Of a stretch of DNA of 64,000 bases, positions 24,239 to 36,405 are shown in pieces. The translations under genes and the position numbers were made by a program. The notes beneath the pieces are model-generated. The model saw nothing but the letters and a program-made list of their open reading frames with translations. It had not been told where the DNA came from and made no database searches. Source of the stretch: Siniperca chuatsi (Eukaryota > Chordata > Actinopteri > Centrarchiformes > Sinipercidae); NCBI RefSeq assembly GCF_020085105.1, contig NC_058043.1, forward strand, positions 6,019,667-6,083,666. Reading direction: 5' to 3'. Within the stretch, counting starts at the first letter, position 1, and every line of letters starts with the position of its first letter.

Positions 24239-26892
24239 GAAATTTTGTTATATGTGACTATGTTACATCTGTTCTTGTTCTGTGTTGGTTTTGTTGAGGT
24301 TTGACGCCGCTAATTGCGGTTTTAAACCGATTTTGTTTGTGAGCAAACGAGGAGCTAGCTTAAATCTCTGCAGGGGTTATTGGTGTTAGCGTTAATTGTT
24401 TCCTTGTTTACTTTCCTGTCAGGGTGGTGGAGTATACCACACACATAGCTGATGACTTCTCTAAAAAGGTAAGAAGGTGTTTGAATTAATGTCATTGCAT
24501 GTGTTTCGATGCGTGTCCAACTGTAACGTAATTTAGTTTCTGAAAGTGGCAACGTTAGTATGATAGAGTCTGAGTCGCATCTTTTTATTGCTGCCAGTCA
24601 GGCTACACAGTTTAAGCCGTTATCGTCGTTATCATTTGTTATTTTTATCTGTTATGTTGCGTTGGTAAACTTGCTGATAACATTACAGTCAGTAAATCTA
24701 AACACACCATTTTTTATTTATTGGTTTAAAGACAAAGTTATTCAAAAGTAGTTGAAAACAATCAACTGTTCATTAATAAATACATCAAGTCTGAAGCTAA
24801 AATGTGATGTTCACCTTAAAATACAACAACTCTGACAAAATGACTGACAGAGCAGGGTTAAAAGGACAATGGATAACTGAATAAAAACTCTAGATCATCG
24901 TTTAATGTTGAATGAAAAACTGCAAGGTTCTAAGAGACATATTTTTTATTGACAATATAGTTACATTAAATGAAAATTTCTTCTTATCTTTTAGAGAACT
25001 CTATATAAGAAGTAAATTATGTTTTTGTACAATTTAATTTCATTTTCCAAATATTTATTGATCCAGATCATATACACTTCACAACAGACAAACAAAACAC
25101 CTTAACAATGACCACCACATCAAACTCACAAGAAATAAACAGCATATAAACAAAAAATAATTCCCAAACACCCAAAATAGACAAGCTCAACTACACTGTC
25201 TTGATATCTTGTTAGCATACTGGATGTACATAAAATTTAAATGACTGTAAATCCAACATAAATCTTCATATTCAGTTAATCTTTCTCAAGAACACCCTTC
25301 AACCCTCAACTAATTGAAACTTAAACATCTGGAAGGCACAAAAAGTTTGACTATATGACACAAGTAAAATGCTTGAGTGGAAAGATGGTACAGTTCTGCT
25401 GGAACACTGTTATAGAGACCTATATTGGCAGTATCTTTAGTGGGAGTTTATACCAAGTGTAAATGTATGGAAACAGCCTGTCAGTAAAAGTGTGCGTGAA
25501 GGTGTGTATGTGTGTGTCAGTATCAGGATCAGAGAATGACAGCTTTCCTTTGTCAAAGTCCAGTTGAACTCTGATCCTCTGGAGCTTCTTCTTTACTCGA
25601 AGAACAGTTAGTGGAGCTGTTAGGGACCATGCTCCGTATATTCCATTGTAATATGCAATAGCCAGTAATCCAGAAATGATGTCACACTTCCTCTGAACAG
25701 ACCCTGCTAACACACCTATTTTCCAACCATTATTGTCTCCAACCTCAACGTCCCAACTGTGAGTCCCTGAGTCAAAGCCCTCTGAGCCCAGGACACAGTG
25801 GTGGTTATCAAACCTCTCTGGGTTTTCAGGAAGCTTCTCTCTCTGTCCAAGCACCACACTGGTCAGATCTTCAGACAGGATGAGCCCTGGGTTGGCAGTG
25901 TTTGGATCCAGAATCACAGGAGTGTAGGAGACCATCTCCTTCATCTTGATCCAGATGTTAAAGGTCAGGTTGCCCAGGTGTTGGGCCACATCTATCAGAG
26001 CTCCTGAGACCGGCGCTGGATCATCCAGCAGTAGGCGCTGCTGTACTCTTTCCACTGCAGCCTTGTAGTTCTGCAGGAATGAGACGTCTTCAGCTCTCAG
26101 CTGCTCCTCTGTGGCTCTGATTGTGTCTGAAAGAGCTGCTATCTCACTGTTCAGAGCCTCAATCTTCTCCTTCATCATCTGACTCTTCTGCTCCTCTTCC
26201 TCCCTCAGAGCAGCGATCCTGGCCTCCTCTTCCTCTTGTAGAAACTGGTGAAGCTTCTTAAACTGCTCCTTAATCTGCCTCTCTGTGTTTCGGGCCTGGA
26301 CCTTAATGTGTTCTGCTGTTTGATCACAGTTTCCTTTAACTTGTTCAAAGAGTTTCCGTTGCTCTTGTAAAATCATCAGGGTTTTCTGGAGCTCCTCTTC
26401 GTGGCTGCATGACAGGACAACAGGATCTCTAAATAAGTAATTTTGGTAGACAGGACAGGAGAGATCCTCCTCTGACCAGGCAGCCATTTTCTCTGTAGAA
26501 GAAGTTGAAAACACACCAGTCAGCTCAGTCAGTCAGATGTGGCGCAGAAGATATTCCAGTAGTCCCACCTGTATCTGCCGTCTTTCAGTGGAAGTTGTCG
26601 GTTTAGTCTGGGGGTGAAACTTATCTGTTTCTGTGTTTTTATCTGTGAGAGTAAGAATAACAGACTTTGTTTCCTGGTCTGTTTCAGGTGAATTGGTGGG
26701 TGGGGTTTTGTCAGACCAACACTTTCATTTCAAAGTGGCTGTGTTGGTGGAGGTGTGCAGGTGGCACATGATGCAACATGTATGAAGTTAAATTTCAGCT
26801 GTTGATCAGACAGTGGCAGAGGCTGTAGAAACGATTCTTGTGCAGGATGAGTTGTGTTAAGGTAAACTAGAAACAGGTACATCAACATGTCT
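24239..26892. repeat. TRIM tandem duplication, unit 1
   Basis: This 2654-base unit from 'gaaattttgttatatg' to 'tcaacatgtct' is repeated at 26999-29657 with only scattered differences. It contains the whole RING-less TRIM gene plus about 1.2 kb of 3' and 0.4 kb of 5' flank. Confidence 0.95.
25420..26487 (-). CDS. RING-less TRIM-like protein (coiled coil + PRY-SPRY), copy 1
   Basis: The coding exon gives 355 residues from [11 protein letters not shown]. This ATG (context gaaaATGGCT) aligns with the start of the full TRIM gene at 34190. The longer frame upstream begins only with GTG, and a likely 3' splice site (ttcttctacag) lies just ahead of the ATG. Residues 10-30 are a RING stub ([19 protein letters not shown]) with the second Cys replaced by Tyr. 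The stub joins directly to EEELQKT, so the rest of RING and the whole B-box are missing. A Glu-rich coiled coil follows (about 30-165), then PRY ([10 protein letters not shown]) and SPRY ([28 protein letters not shown]). E3 ligase activity is not expected. It could bind TRIM partners or SPRY targets. AATAAA on this strand lies near 25054 and 24945. Confidence 0.88.
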   Translation of the reverse strand: MAAWSEEDLSCPVYQNYLFRDPVVLSCSHEEELQKTLMILQEQRKLFEQVKGNCDQTAEHIKVQARNTERQIKEQFKKLHQFLQEEEEARIAALREEEEQKSQMMKEKIEALNSEIAALSDTIRATEEQLRAEDVSFLQNYKAAVERVQQRLLLDDPAPVSGALIDVAQHLGNLTFNIWIKMKEMVSYTPVILDPNTANPGLILSEDLTSVVLGQREKLPENPERFDNHHCVLGSEGFDSGTHSWDVEVGDNNGWKIGVLAGSVQRKCDIISGLLAIAYYNGIYGAWSLTAPLTVLRVKKKLQRIRVQLDFDKGKLSFSDPDTDTHIHTFTHTFTDRLFPYIYTWYKLPLKILPI

Positions 26893-26998
26893 AAAAATAG
26901 CTATATTTTTATCAAGAAATCATTAAGAATATACAATATATTTGGTTTTGCATGTGGGCTGCAACTCCTTCTCCTTGTTGTGCTTTATATTGTTTGGG

Positions 26999-29657
26999 GA
27001 AATTTTGTTATATGTGACTATGTTACATCTCTTCTTGTTCTGTGTTGGTTTTGTTGAGGTTTGACGCCGCTAACTGCGGTTTTCAACCGATTTTGTTTGT
27101 GAGCAAAGAGTAGCTAGCTTAAATCTCTGCAGGGGTTATTGGTGTTAGCGTTTATTGTTTCCTTGTTTACTTTCCTGTAAGGTAGGCGGAGTATACCACA
27201 CACTTAGCTGATGACTTCTCTAATTTGTAAAAAGGTAAGAAGGTGTTTTAATTATTTGTCATTGCATGTGTTTTGATGCATGTCCAACTGTAACGTAATT
27301 TAGTTTCTGAAAGTGGCAACGTTACTATGATAGAGTCTGAGTTGCATCTTTTTATTGCTGCCAGTCAGGCTACACAGTTTAAGCCGTTATTGTCGTTATC
27401 ATTTGTTATTTTTATCTGTTATGTTGCGTTGGTAAACTTGCTGATAACATTACAGTCAGTAAATCTAAACACACCATTTTTTATTTACTGGTTTAAAGAC
27501 AAAGTTATTCAAAAGTAGTTGAAAACAATCAACTGTTCAATAATAAATACATCAAGTCTGAAGCTAAAATGTGATGTTCACCTTAAAATACAACAACTCT
27601 GACAAAATGACTGACAGAGCAGGGTTAAAAGGACAATGGATAACTGAATAAAAACTCTAGATCATCGTTTAATGTTGAATGAAAAACTGCAAGGTTCTAA
27701 GAGACATATTTTTTATTGACAATATAGTTACATTAAATGAAAATTTCTTATCTTTTAGAGAATTCTATGTAAGAAGTAAATTATGTTTTTGTACAATTTA
27801 ATTTCATTTTCCAAATATTTATTGATCCAGATCATATACACTTCACAACAGACAAACAAAACACCTTAACAATGACCACCACATCAAACTCACAAGAAAT
27901 AAACAGCATATAAACAAAACAGAAAATCCCAAACACCCAAAATAGACAAGCTCAGCTACACTGTCTTGATATCTTGTTAGCATACTGGATGTACATAAAA
28001 TATAAATGACTGTAAATCCAACATAAATCTTCATATTCAGTTCATCTTTCTCAAGAACACCCTTCAACCCTCAACTAATTGAAACTTAAACATCTGGAAG
28101 GCACAAAAAGTTTGACTATATGACACAAGTAAAATGCTTGAGTGGAAAGATGGTACAATTCTGCTGGAACACTGTTATAGAGACCTATATTGGCAGTATC
28201 TTTAGTGGGAGTTTATACCAAGTGTAAATGTATGGAAACAGCCTGTCAGTAAAAGTGTGCGTGAAGGTGTGTATGTGTGTGTCAGTATCAGGATCAGAGA
28301 ATGACAGCTTTCCTTTGTCAAAGTCCAGTTGAACTCTGATCCTCTGGAGCTTCTTCTTTACTCGAAGAACAGTTAGTGGAGCTGTTAGGGACCATGCTCC
28401 GTATATTCCATTGTAATATGCAATAGCCAGTAATCCAGAAATGATGTCACACTTCCTCTGAACAGACCCTGCTAACACACCTATTTTCCAACCATTATTG
28501 TCTCCAACCTCAACGTCCCAGCTGTGAGTCCCTGAGTCAAAGCCCTCTGAGCCCAGGACACAGTGGTGGTTATCAAACCTCTCTGGGTTTTCAGGAAGCT
28601 TCTCTCTCTGTCCAAGCACCACACTGGTCAGATCTTCAGACAGCATGAGCCCTGGGTTGGCAGTGTTTGGATCCAGAATCACAGGAGTGTAGGAGACCAT
28701 CTCCTTCATCTTGATCCAGATGTTGAAGGTCAGGTTGCCCAGGTGTTGGGCCACATCTATCAGAGCTCCTGAGACCAGCACTGGATCATCCAGCAGGAGG
28801 CGCCGCTGGACTCTTTCCACTGCAGCCTTGTAGTTCTGCAGGAATGAGACGTCTTCAGCTCTCAGCTGCTCCTCTGTGGCTCTGATTGTGTCTGAAAGAG
28901 CTGCTATCTCACTGTTCAGAGCCTCAGTCTTCTCCTTCATCATCTGACTCTTCTGCTCCTCTTCCTCCCTCAGAGCAGCGATCCTGGCCTCCTCTTCCTC
29001 TTGTAGAAACTGGTGAAGCTTCTTAAACTGCTCCTTAATCTGCCTCTCTGTGTTTCGGGCCTGGACCTTAATGTGTTCTGCTATTTGATCACAGTTTCCT
29101 TTAACTTGTTCAAAGAGTTTCCGTTGCTCTTGTAAAATCGTCAGGGTTTTCTGGAGCTCCTCTTCGTGGCTGCATGACAGGACAACAGGATCTCTAAATA
29201 AGTAATTTTGGTAGACAGGACAGGAGAGAGCCTCCTCTGACCGGGCAGCCATTTTCTCTCTAGAAGAAGTTGAAAACACACCAGTCAGCTCAGTCAGTCA
29301 GATGTGGCGCAGAAGATATTCCAGTAGTCCCACCTGTATCTGCCGTCTTTCAGTGGAAGTTGTCGGTTTAGTCTGGGGGTGAAACTTATCTGTTTCTGTG
29401 TTTTTATCTGTGAGAGTAAGAATAACAGACTTTGTTTCCTGGTCTGTTTCAGGTGAATTGGTGGGTGGGGTTTTGTCAGACCAACACTTTCATTTCAAAG
29501 TGGCTGTGTTGGTGGAGGTGTGCAGGTGGCACATGATGCAACATGTATGAAGTTAAATTTCAGCTGTTGATCAGACAGTGGCAGAGGCTGTAGTAAAGAT
29601 TCTTGTGCAGGATGAGTTGTGTTAAGGTAAACTAGAAACAGGTACATCAACATGTCT
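26999..29657. repeat. TRIM tandem duplication, unit 2
   Basis: Second copy of 24239-26892, separated from it by 106 bases. The small differences are single-base changes and a few short indels, which suggests a recent duplication or gene conversion. Confidence 0.95.
28185..29252 (-). CDS. RING-less TRIM-like protein, copy 2
   Basis: 355 residues from [11 protein letters not shown], the same length as copy 1 with about ten amino-acid changes (for example [11 protein letters not shown] against [11 protein letters not shown]). It has the same RING stub, the same junction to EEELQKT and an intact coiled coil and PRY-SPRY. The shared junction shows that the deletion came before the duplication. 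No stop or frameshift has accumulated in either copy. It could be functional as a ligase-dead TRIM or simply too young to have decayed. Confidence 0.88.
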   Translation of the reverse strand: MAARSEEALSCPVYQNYLFRDPVVLSCSHEEELQKTLTILQEQRKLFEQVKGNCDQIAEHIKVQARNTERQIKEQFKKLHQFLQEEEEARIAALREEEEQKSQMMKEKTEALNSEIAALSDTIRATEEQLRAEDVSFLQNYKAAVERVQRRLLLDDPVLVSGALIDVAQHLGNLTFNIWIKMKEMVSYTPVILDPNTANPGLMLSEDLTSVVLGQREKLPENPERFDNHHCVLGSEGFDSGTHSWDVEVGDNNGWKIGVLAGSVQRKCDIISGLLAIAYYNGIYGAWSLTAPLTVLRVKKKLQRIRVQLDFDKGKLSFSDPDTDTHIHTFTHTFTDRLFPYIYTWYKLPLKILPI

Positions 29658-30990
29658 TTGACTCCACATAACGTCATATTTTACATATTTTGCATTTCAT
29701 GACACCAGCTGTATTTGACTGGTATGATGTCAGTTTTAGAGAGCTGTGCCTTCTTCCGCATGTGACACCGGTACCACTGTAGTAATAACGCATTCTGCTT
29801 GATAAACTTTATGACACAAATATTAACACAGGCCTTTCTTTCTGTCTAATATACTGAAAAGAAAACAGTTTTATATCGCCACATATCGGATAACATATAT
29901 GCCGATATGTCTGAGATTGGACAATATCGGTTGATAATTTGGTCAGGCTCTACTTTTTAGACCAGTTTGATCCCTCTTAAGCAGAACACAAGATTAACAA
30001 TTTGGTCCAACCATAGCGTAATTTTCCCAAATAGGTTTTTCCATATTTCAGACAAAGCCACAACAAATTTAACTTAATTTAATATGTAATATGTTGTGTA
30101 ATATGTTGGGGGAATATACCCTGGGGTCTATAAGAGTGCATGGCATACTTTTAGGTAGTAATGCAATGTGCGGCACAAATTACACAAAAACAAATCTAAT
30201 GAAAATAAATTTATTTTGTTGTAGAAACAGCAAAATGCATTTCTAGGTAATACAGTTAGCATAGACAGCCTGTAAATGTACAGTTCATCACACATAGGTT
30301 AAAGCACTATCTGCTCTGTTTCACAAAAAATGTGAGATACCTATCAATTACATAAATACAAAATATATTAATGAAATAATTAAAGACAGTGAATTTCAAA
30401 ATGTGAAGAACTCAAATATGACTCAACCTCAACCCGTCTGTTCTCACTGACTAAACTCGACCTCAGATTACCGACTTCCTATGACAATTATATATAGTAT
30501 GCTGTATTTGAACACTAAACTAAAGCGGGTCAAATTGGACAAAAAAAACAACTGAATTGGGGAAACCTTTTACTTTTTGAATACCTTCTTCACCATCCCA
30601 TCCCCAATAACAGCCCTTTTTATTGATTGCAGAAATTGGGGTTAGAATCTACATTTCATGCTTATCTGTGTAGTCTCATCTAATTCATGTCCTCCATGAA
30701 GCCTGTTGTGCAGCATTATTTGCTGTATGTACTATTTTAATCTTGTCTGGCGATTCAGTGAATAATGACAAAAGTCAGAGCACTGCAATTTTACATGAAG
30801 ATTACATTATTTTGTTATTATAATTTCAATTATGTTTTTTTTTATTGCTCAAATACACAATTTAAATGGATTTTGTGGCAATTATGGGCCAAGCTAGTAG
30901 TTTAAGAAGCTGTTATTATTTGTTAACAGACTATCGATTGTTAACACGTTGAATAATCAATTAAGGAAGACCCTTGAAATTTGCATTCCT
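29658..30990. other. Non-coding spacer in TRIM cluster
   Basis: No coding exon is visible. 'atatcgg'-rich words near 29870-29950 and again near 35310-35350 hint at a degraded dispersed repeat. Confidence 0.5.
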
Positions 30991-30996
30991 AAATAG

Positions 30997-31221
30997 TCAT
31001 GTAATTTGTGTAGTAATCACCATCATCATCCTTTGTGAAGATATTTGCTCACAAACTGGACATTCACGTGTTTGCTTCTCCGACCACCATCTTTGCAGAC
31101 AGTCTTTACAGAAACTCTGGCAACATGACAGAACAACAAGATCTTTAAAGATGTCATAGCAGACAGAACAGGAGAGGTCTTTTTCTGATCGGTAAGCAAT
31201 TTTCTGAAAAATCCCAGACAT
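30997..31221 (-). pseudogene. TRIM RING-only fragment
   Basis: It encodes a complete C3HC4 RING ([34 protein letters not shown]) but ends after about 74 residues. The B-box, coil and SPRY are absent. The ATG that starts the intact gene at 34190 is ATT here. An in-frame ATG ten codons upstream (MSGIFQK) could still initiate. The upstream flank is copied from that of the intact gene. This is most likely a truncated duplicate. Confidence 0.8.
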
Positions 31222-31894
31222 AAAGCACTGAGTCTCTCAGTGTTCATCAGTGCGTCCTCTCAGAAGAAGAATAACGGTCTCTGTTTACTGACTTGTTTGG
31301 GTGAGTCAGAGAACGGGTGGAGCTTTGTCAGATCAGGGGTTTGTTTAGTTTCAAAATGTTTCTCTGACATTTTTCACTGGGTGAAGTAGACTAATGGCGG
31401 GTCCAGTGGGCCAATCAGCAACCAGGCAGCCACTGTTACTGATTTCAGTAACAAATGAGAAATCCAACAGACAGATGATCAGAGACATATAGAGATACTG
31501 ACTGATGAACACAGTTTAGCTGTTGTTGTTTCCAATCTGAATACAGAGAATCGTGGGAAATAAACTCTAATAGGAGACATAGCAGACATTGCTGGGTTAA
31601 AGAGCCTGAGATAACATTTCATCAGATTAGGCCTCCAAACAGTATTTGTATGATTAAAAGGTTTATCTACACTTACTAGGCGCTTTATTAGGTACACCTG
31701 TACAATCTGATGCAAGTCAATACAACAGCTCTGGCATGAATTCTACTTTTACGAAGCTCATAATTTTTTTTTACACTGTTAGAAAGGTGATAATTCTATT
31801 AATTTTATTATTGAGGTTGTAGTGCGTGGTGGTGTTGTACTGGAGTGCATTAAATTGAAAGGTGTTTTGAATATTTGGCCCCCCTCATGTATGA
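31036..31894. repeat. Duplicate of the TRIM 5' region (partner 34024-35056)
   Basis: The order RING exon, 'cagtgttcatcagtgcgtcc', 'gggtggagctttgtcagatc', 'ggcgggtccagtgggccaat' and a 'tttattaggtacacctg' repeat matches 34024-35056. About 210 bases present at 34230-34440 are missing here. Confidence 0.85.
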
Positions 31895-32756
31895 GGCATA
31901 CTGATTATATGATTATAAAATGTACAAAATGTAAAATACACCAATCATAACCCAAGATACAGTTATCCATAAACCCATTACTTTTTACAGCAAAACTAAA
32001 CTTGATATCTGATGAAAGACTCACAAAAAAATGTACATATAATCTTTTCTCCAGAGATTATTAATATGAACACTGTTTACACTGGTCAAATTGAACTACT
32101 ATAAATAATACTTAGAGCATAAAACTCAAATGTATTATCATTATTAATATACAATATTTCATATATTATTAGCCTACAACACAGAACATCAACTACAACA
32201 TTGTTTTGTGTGAGTTGTACCAATGATCAAAAGGCACATTTGTACACAGATGATACACAAGGTTAAACAGTTGCTAAAACCATGAAATGACTACAAAAAT
32301 ATTAACTATATACAAATATTCAGATTATATAAGAAATACAAAAAAATCTCATATTTAAATCTAAAAAATAAAGAAAATAAAGAAACACTAACATCAGAGC
32401 TTTGGGATCATTTGTTGTTTAAACACATGGCCACTGAGATCTAGTGCAGACTACCAGACTTGCCTGTCCCAGACAAATTTCTTAGAGACAGAAACCCTCA
32501 AGTTGTCACAGACTCGGTGCTCGTGTTTGTCTCGATGGTTCCTCGCAGTTCAGAGACGTGTCTACTTCTTATCGTGTCCCAGACACTACGAGAGTTTTAA
32601 AACATGTTTTTCTCGTAGCTTCAGAAGCTGACATTTTCTGTGTCTAGATAGATAAGGTAGATAATATAGATAGACGATAGACAATTATGTACTTTGTGTA
32701 GTCACCACCTGAATCATCTTCAAACTAGCCACCTCTATTCATACCTGTTACACTGT
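31895..32756. other. Probable 3' UTR / downstream region of the full TRIM gene
   Basis: AT-rich, no exon. A tandem-like 'tagatagataaggtagata' tract lies near 32643-32683. Confidence 0.4.
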
Positions 32757-34190
32757 TTACAGAGACTTAGATGCAAATATCTTCTGAGACTTAACTGGTA
32801 ATATCTTCAGTGGCAGTTGATTACAAGTTTGAAAGTATGGAAACATCTTCTCAGTGAAAGTGTGTGTGAAGGTGTGTATGTGTGTGTTGGTATCAGGATC
32901 AGAGAATGACAGTTTTCCTCTGTTCCAGTCCAGATGAACTCTGATCCTCTTGAGCTTCTTCTCCAAAATAAGAGTGGTTGATAATTCTGGTAGTGAGCTT
33001 ACTGAATATTCACCTTTACAGAACTCTAGCCATAATCCAGATATCAACTCTCCCTTCCTCTGGACATAATCTGCTGCCACACCCACTGTCCAGTCTGTAC
33101 TGTCTCCAACCTCAATATCCCAGCTGTGAGTCCCTGAGTCAAAGCCCTCAGAGCCCAGGACAGAGTGACAGCAGTCAAACCTTTCTAGATCATCAGGAAG
33201 CTTCTCTCTCTGTCCACATCTCACACTGGTCAGATCTGCAGACAGGGTGAGGTGTGGATGAGCAGAGTTTGGATCCAGAATCACAGGAGTGTAGGAGACC
33301 ATCTCATTCATCTTGTTCCAGATGTTGAAGGTCAGGTTGCCCAGGTGTTTGGCCTCGTCTATCAGAGCTCCTGAGACCAGCGCTGGATCATCCAGCAGGG
33401 GGCGCTGCTGGATTCTTTCCACTGCAGCCTTGTAGTTCTGCAGGAATTCGATTTTATTTATAATTTTTTTTTTCAGTGAGACGTCTTTAGCTTTCAGCTG
33501 CTCCTCTGTGGCTCTGATTGTGTCCGAAAGATCTGCTATCACACTCCTTAGAGCCTCAATCTTCTCCCTCATCATCTGCCTCTTTTGGTCCTCTTCCTCC
33601 CTCAGAGCAGTGATCCTGGCCTCCTCTTCCTCTTGTAGAAACCGATGTAGCTCCTTAAACCGCTTTATAATCTCCCTCTCTGTGTTTCTGGCCTGGACCT
33701 TAATGTATTCTGCTGTTTGATCACAGTTTGCTTTAATTTTTTTAAAGAGTTTCTGTTTTTTTTGTAAGAACTTCAGGGAGTTCTGGAGCTCCTCTCTGTG
33801 ATCCGGTGCAGCTTCATCGATGGGTCTGAATCTGTGCTTTTTATGTGTTTTTGAATCTCGACAGACGAGACACACTGGCTGCTGATGGTCCAGACAGAAG
33901 AGTTTGAGTCTCTCAGAGTGCAGACTGCAGAGAGCCTCAGACCCTGCTGAAGCTCTCTGATCTCTCTCCAGTAAGAAGGCCTCACACAGGTTCTTTAACA
34001 CCAGACTAACAGGTGGTTCACTTTGTGAAGATATTTGCTCACAAATTGGACACTCACGTGTTTGCTTCGTTCTCCACCATCTCTGCAAACAGGCTTTACA
34101 GAAGCTGTGGCAACATGACAGGACAACAGGATCTTTAAAGATGTCATAGCAGACAGAACAGGAGAGATCCTCCTCTGCTCGGTAAGCCAT
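32757..34190 (-). CDS. TRIM protein, RING/B-box/coiled-coil/PRY-SPRY (TRIM16/25-like)
   Basis: One coding exon of 477 residues starts at MAYRAEEDL (context gaaaATGGCT); the in-frame sequence upstream has only a GTG. RING C3HC4 spans residues 10-55 ([25 protein letters not shown]). A B-box follows at about 85-130 ([20 protein letters not shown]), then a Lys/Glu-rich coiled coil at 135-285. PRY ([10 protein letters not shown]) and SPRY ([10 protein letters not shown]-type, [30 protein letters not shown]) reach the end. All zinc ligands appear present, so an active ubiquitin E3 ligase is expected. TRIM genes of this kind in fish are mostly innate-immune and rapidly duplicating. A ten-residue Lys/Ile-rich insertion in the coil is absent from the other copies here. 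Which mammalian TRIM is closest cannot be settled by eye. Confidence 0.92.
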   Translation of the reverse strand: MAYRAEEDLSCSVCYDIFKDPVVLSCCHSFCKACLQRWWRTKQTRECPICEQISSQSEPPVSLVLKNLCEAFLLERDQRASAGSEALCSLHSERLKLFCLDHQQPVCLVCRDSKTHKKHRFRPIDEAAPDHREELQNSLKFLQKKQKLFKKIKANCDQTAEYIKVQARNTEREIIKRFKELHRFLQEEEEARITALREEEDQKRQMMREKIEALRSVIADLSDTIRATEEQLKAKDVSLKKKIINKIEFLQNYKAAVERIQQRPLLDDPALVSGALIDEAKHLGNLTFNIWNKMNEMVSYTPVILDPNSAHPHLTLSADLTSVRCGQREKLPDDLERFDCCHSVLGSEGFDSGTHSWDIEVGDSTDWTVGVAADYVQRKGELISGLWLEFCKGEYSVSSLPELSTTLILEKKLKRIRVHLDWNRGKLSFSDPDTNTHIHTFTHTFTEKMFPYFQTCNQLPLKILPVKSQKIFASKSL

Positions 34191-35056
34191 TTTCTCTCTT
34201 AGTGAAGCTGAAAAATCCCAGACATAAAGCACAGTGAGATAGTTCTGGCTCCTTTCCCTCCTCTGAAAGTTCCCTGAAACTTACTTTAACTTTGAGTTGT
34301 GGCTCCACTAATGTTGAAATTCAGTTTGTCTGCATCAGGTCCAAGTATCAGTCTTTCAATATCCCAGTTTCTTCCTGTAAGTTTCCTCTTTTCATGTAAG
34401 TCCGTTGTTTTAGTGTGAAGGTGAATCTTATTGTCTGTCTCAGTGTTCATCAGTGCGTCCTCTCAGAAGAAGAACAACGGTCTCTGTATACTGACTTGTT
34501 TGGGTGAGTCACAGAACGGGTGGAGCTTTGTCAGATCAGGGGTTTGTTTAGTTTCAAAATGTTTCTCTGACATTTTTCACTGGGTGAAGTAGACCAATGG
34601 CGGGTCCAGTGGGCCAATCAGCAACCAGGCAACCACTGTTACTGATTTCAGTAACAAATGAGAAATCCAACAGACAGATGATCAGAGACATATAGAGATA
34701 CTGACTGATGAACACAGTTTAGCTGTTGTTGTTTCCAATCTGAATACAGAGAATCGTGGGAAATAAACTCTAATAGGAGACTTAGCAGACATCCAACAGA
34801 CAGATGATCAGAGACATATAGACTTACTGGCCACTTTATTAGGTACACCTGTACAATCTAATGCAAGTCAATACAACAGCTCTGGCATGAATTCTACTTT
34901 TATGAAGCTCAGACATTTTCAGTTTTTGTTGACACTATTAGAAAGGTGAGAATTCTACTATATGTTTATTATTGAGGTCATAGTGCGTGGTGGTGTTGTA
35001 CTGGAGTGCATTATATTGAAAGGTGTTTCGAATATTTGGCCCCCCTCATGTATGTA
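34024..35056. repeat. TRIM 5' region, parental copy of 31036-31894
   Basis: It holds the RING end of the intact gene, its upstream flank and a dispersed 'cactttattaggtacacc' element at about 34820-35055. A short internal repeat ('cagacagatgatcagagacatatag') occurs at about 34670 and again at 34797. Confidence 0.8.
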
Positions 35057-35884
35057 AATGAGGTGGACAAAATGTGAGTGTTTCTATAGTTCCACCAACT
35101 CCAAAAGAGTGATCAATTTAAAGAGTTACAATTAAACTTTAATTTATATCATATCAATAATTTAATCTTATCGACGTAATAGTTTGATACCTTTGGTATT
35201 TTGATCAAGTTGCTTGTAAAACATAAGGTTTGCCAAATTTAGAAGCCTACAGCTGTTATTTCAATGTGTCAGATACATATTTAATCAACATCTAGGTAGG
35301 CCTAAATCAGTATCGGATAGGACTCTGTATCGGCAGATACCCAATATTAAAGGACTTGGACTAGGATCAGGGCCCAAAGAAATCTTGATCAGGACATTCC
35401 TACCTAATTTATCTTGTTATATTTCTTGTGATTCCTTTACTTCTTAACTACACACTACTACTACAGTCTTTTGTAATAGTAGAGAGACTCTATAGCTTCT
35501 TCATCTAGCTTTTTCCCCATGTTAGCTGCTGCCTCTGTTCTTGAAATGTCCATCTTTGCTTACTGTTTGTATTGTTTGCTTAATTTTTCTTAACTTCTCT
35601 TCATTTTAAATGTCAGATCACCCTAAATGCAACACCATGGTGTGTTTTCGAAACAAACTATGCTAAAACTGCATTACCATTTACTGATAATGTAACTTTA
35701 ACAAAAGGTTTGCTAAATGTTCCCTGTCAAGGAATCATCATCTGCAGCAACTTTCAAGCCCTGTTAAGTAAAATTTATAGTGAACTGAACTGAAACCTAT
35801 AGCTGCCTGGAATGAAGGAATCATTTTACAAATGTATGTTGTGCTCTAGTAAATTGTTTACAGTCATAAATATGTCATTTGTAG

Positions 35885-36235
35885 TTAAGGCCCAGTATGT
35901 AGGATTTAGTGGCATCTAGTGTTAAAATTGCAGTTTGCAACCCTTTGATTACTGCTCGCCTTACCCTCCGCTTCTAAGCGTGTAGGAGAAACTACGGTGG
36001 CCGTGAAAAATGTGAATGGCCCTATCTAGAGCCAGTGTTTGGTTTGTTCGTTCAGGGCTACTGTATAAACATGGTTGTGCAACCTCCTTGGAAGATAGAA
36101 ATGGCTTATTCTAAGGTAATGAAAACACAACGATTCTTATTTTTAGGTGATTATACACTAATAAAACATACTTATAAGTATTATATTCCATTTCTGCCAA
36201 TAGCTCCTCCTAAATGTTACATACTGGACCTTTAA
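35885..36235. mobile_element. MITE with TTAA ends
   Basis: A 351-base element bounded by TTAA on both sides. The left end reads TTAAGGCCCAGTATGTAGGA and the right end, reverse complemented, TTAAAGGTCCAGTATGTAAC. These are imperfect terminal inverted repeats of about 23 bases. No transposase is encoded. TTAA ends are typical of piggyBac-type targets. Confidence 0.7.
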
Positions 36236-36405
36236 TTGGCTAAAACATTTCAAATCACTTTGGCCTTCCAAATAAGAAAGTTTGAGCTACAGTATGTGAT
36301 TTCAGACTGAGGAAATTCAGGGGATTTTACAAAAGGAGTCGTATAATTTCATTCTACAAGTTGTGTAACACATTGTGTTTGATGTGGGGACTTTTTTTTT
36401 TACAG

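Noticed and set aside
26487-26514. Start of the RING-less TRIM nine codons further upstream
   Set aside because: That position is GTG, not ATG, and lies before a probable 3' splice site. The downstream ATG matches the start in the other TRIM copies.
34190-34232. Start of the full TRIM fourteen codons upstream
   Set aside because: The upstream codon is [12 protein letters not shown] with a good context is the conserved start.
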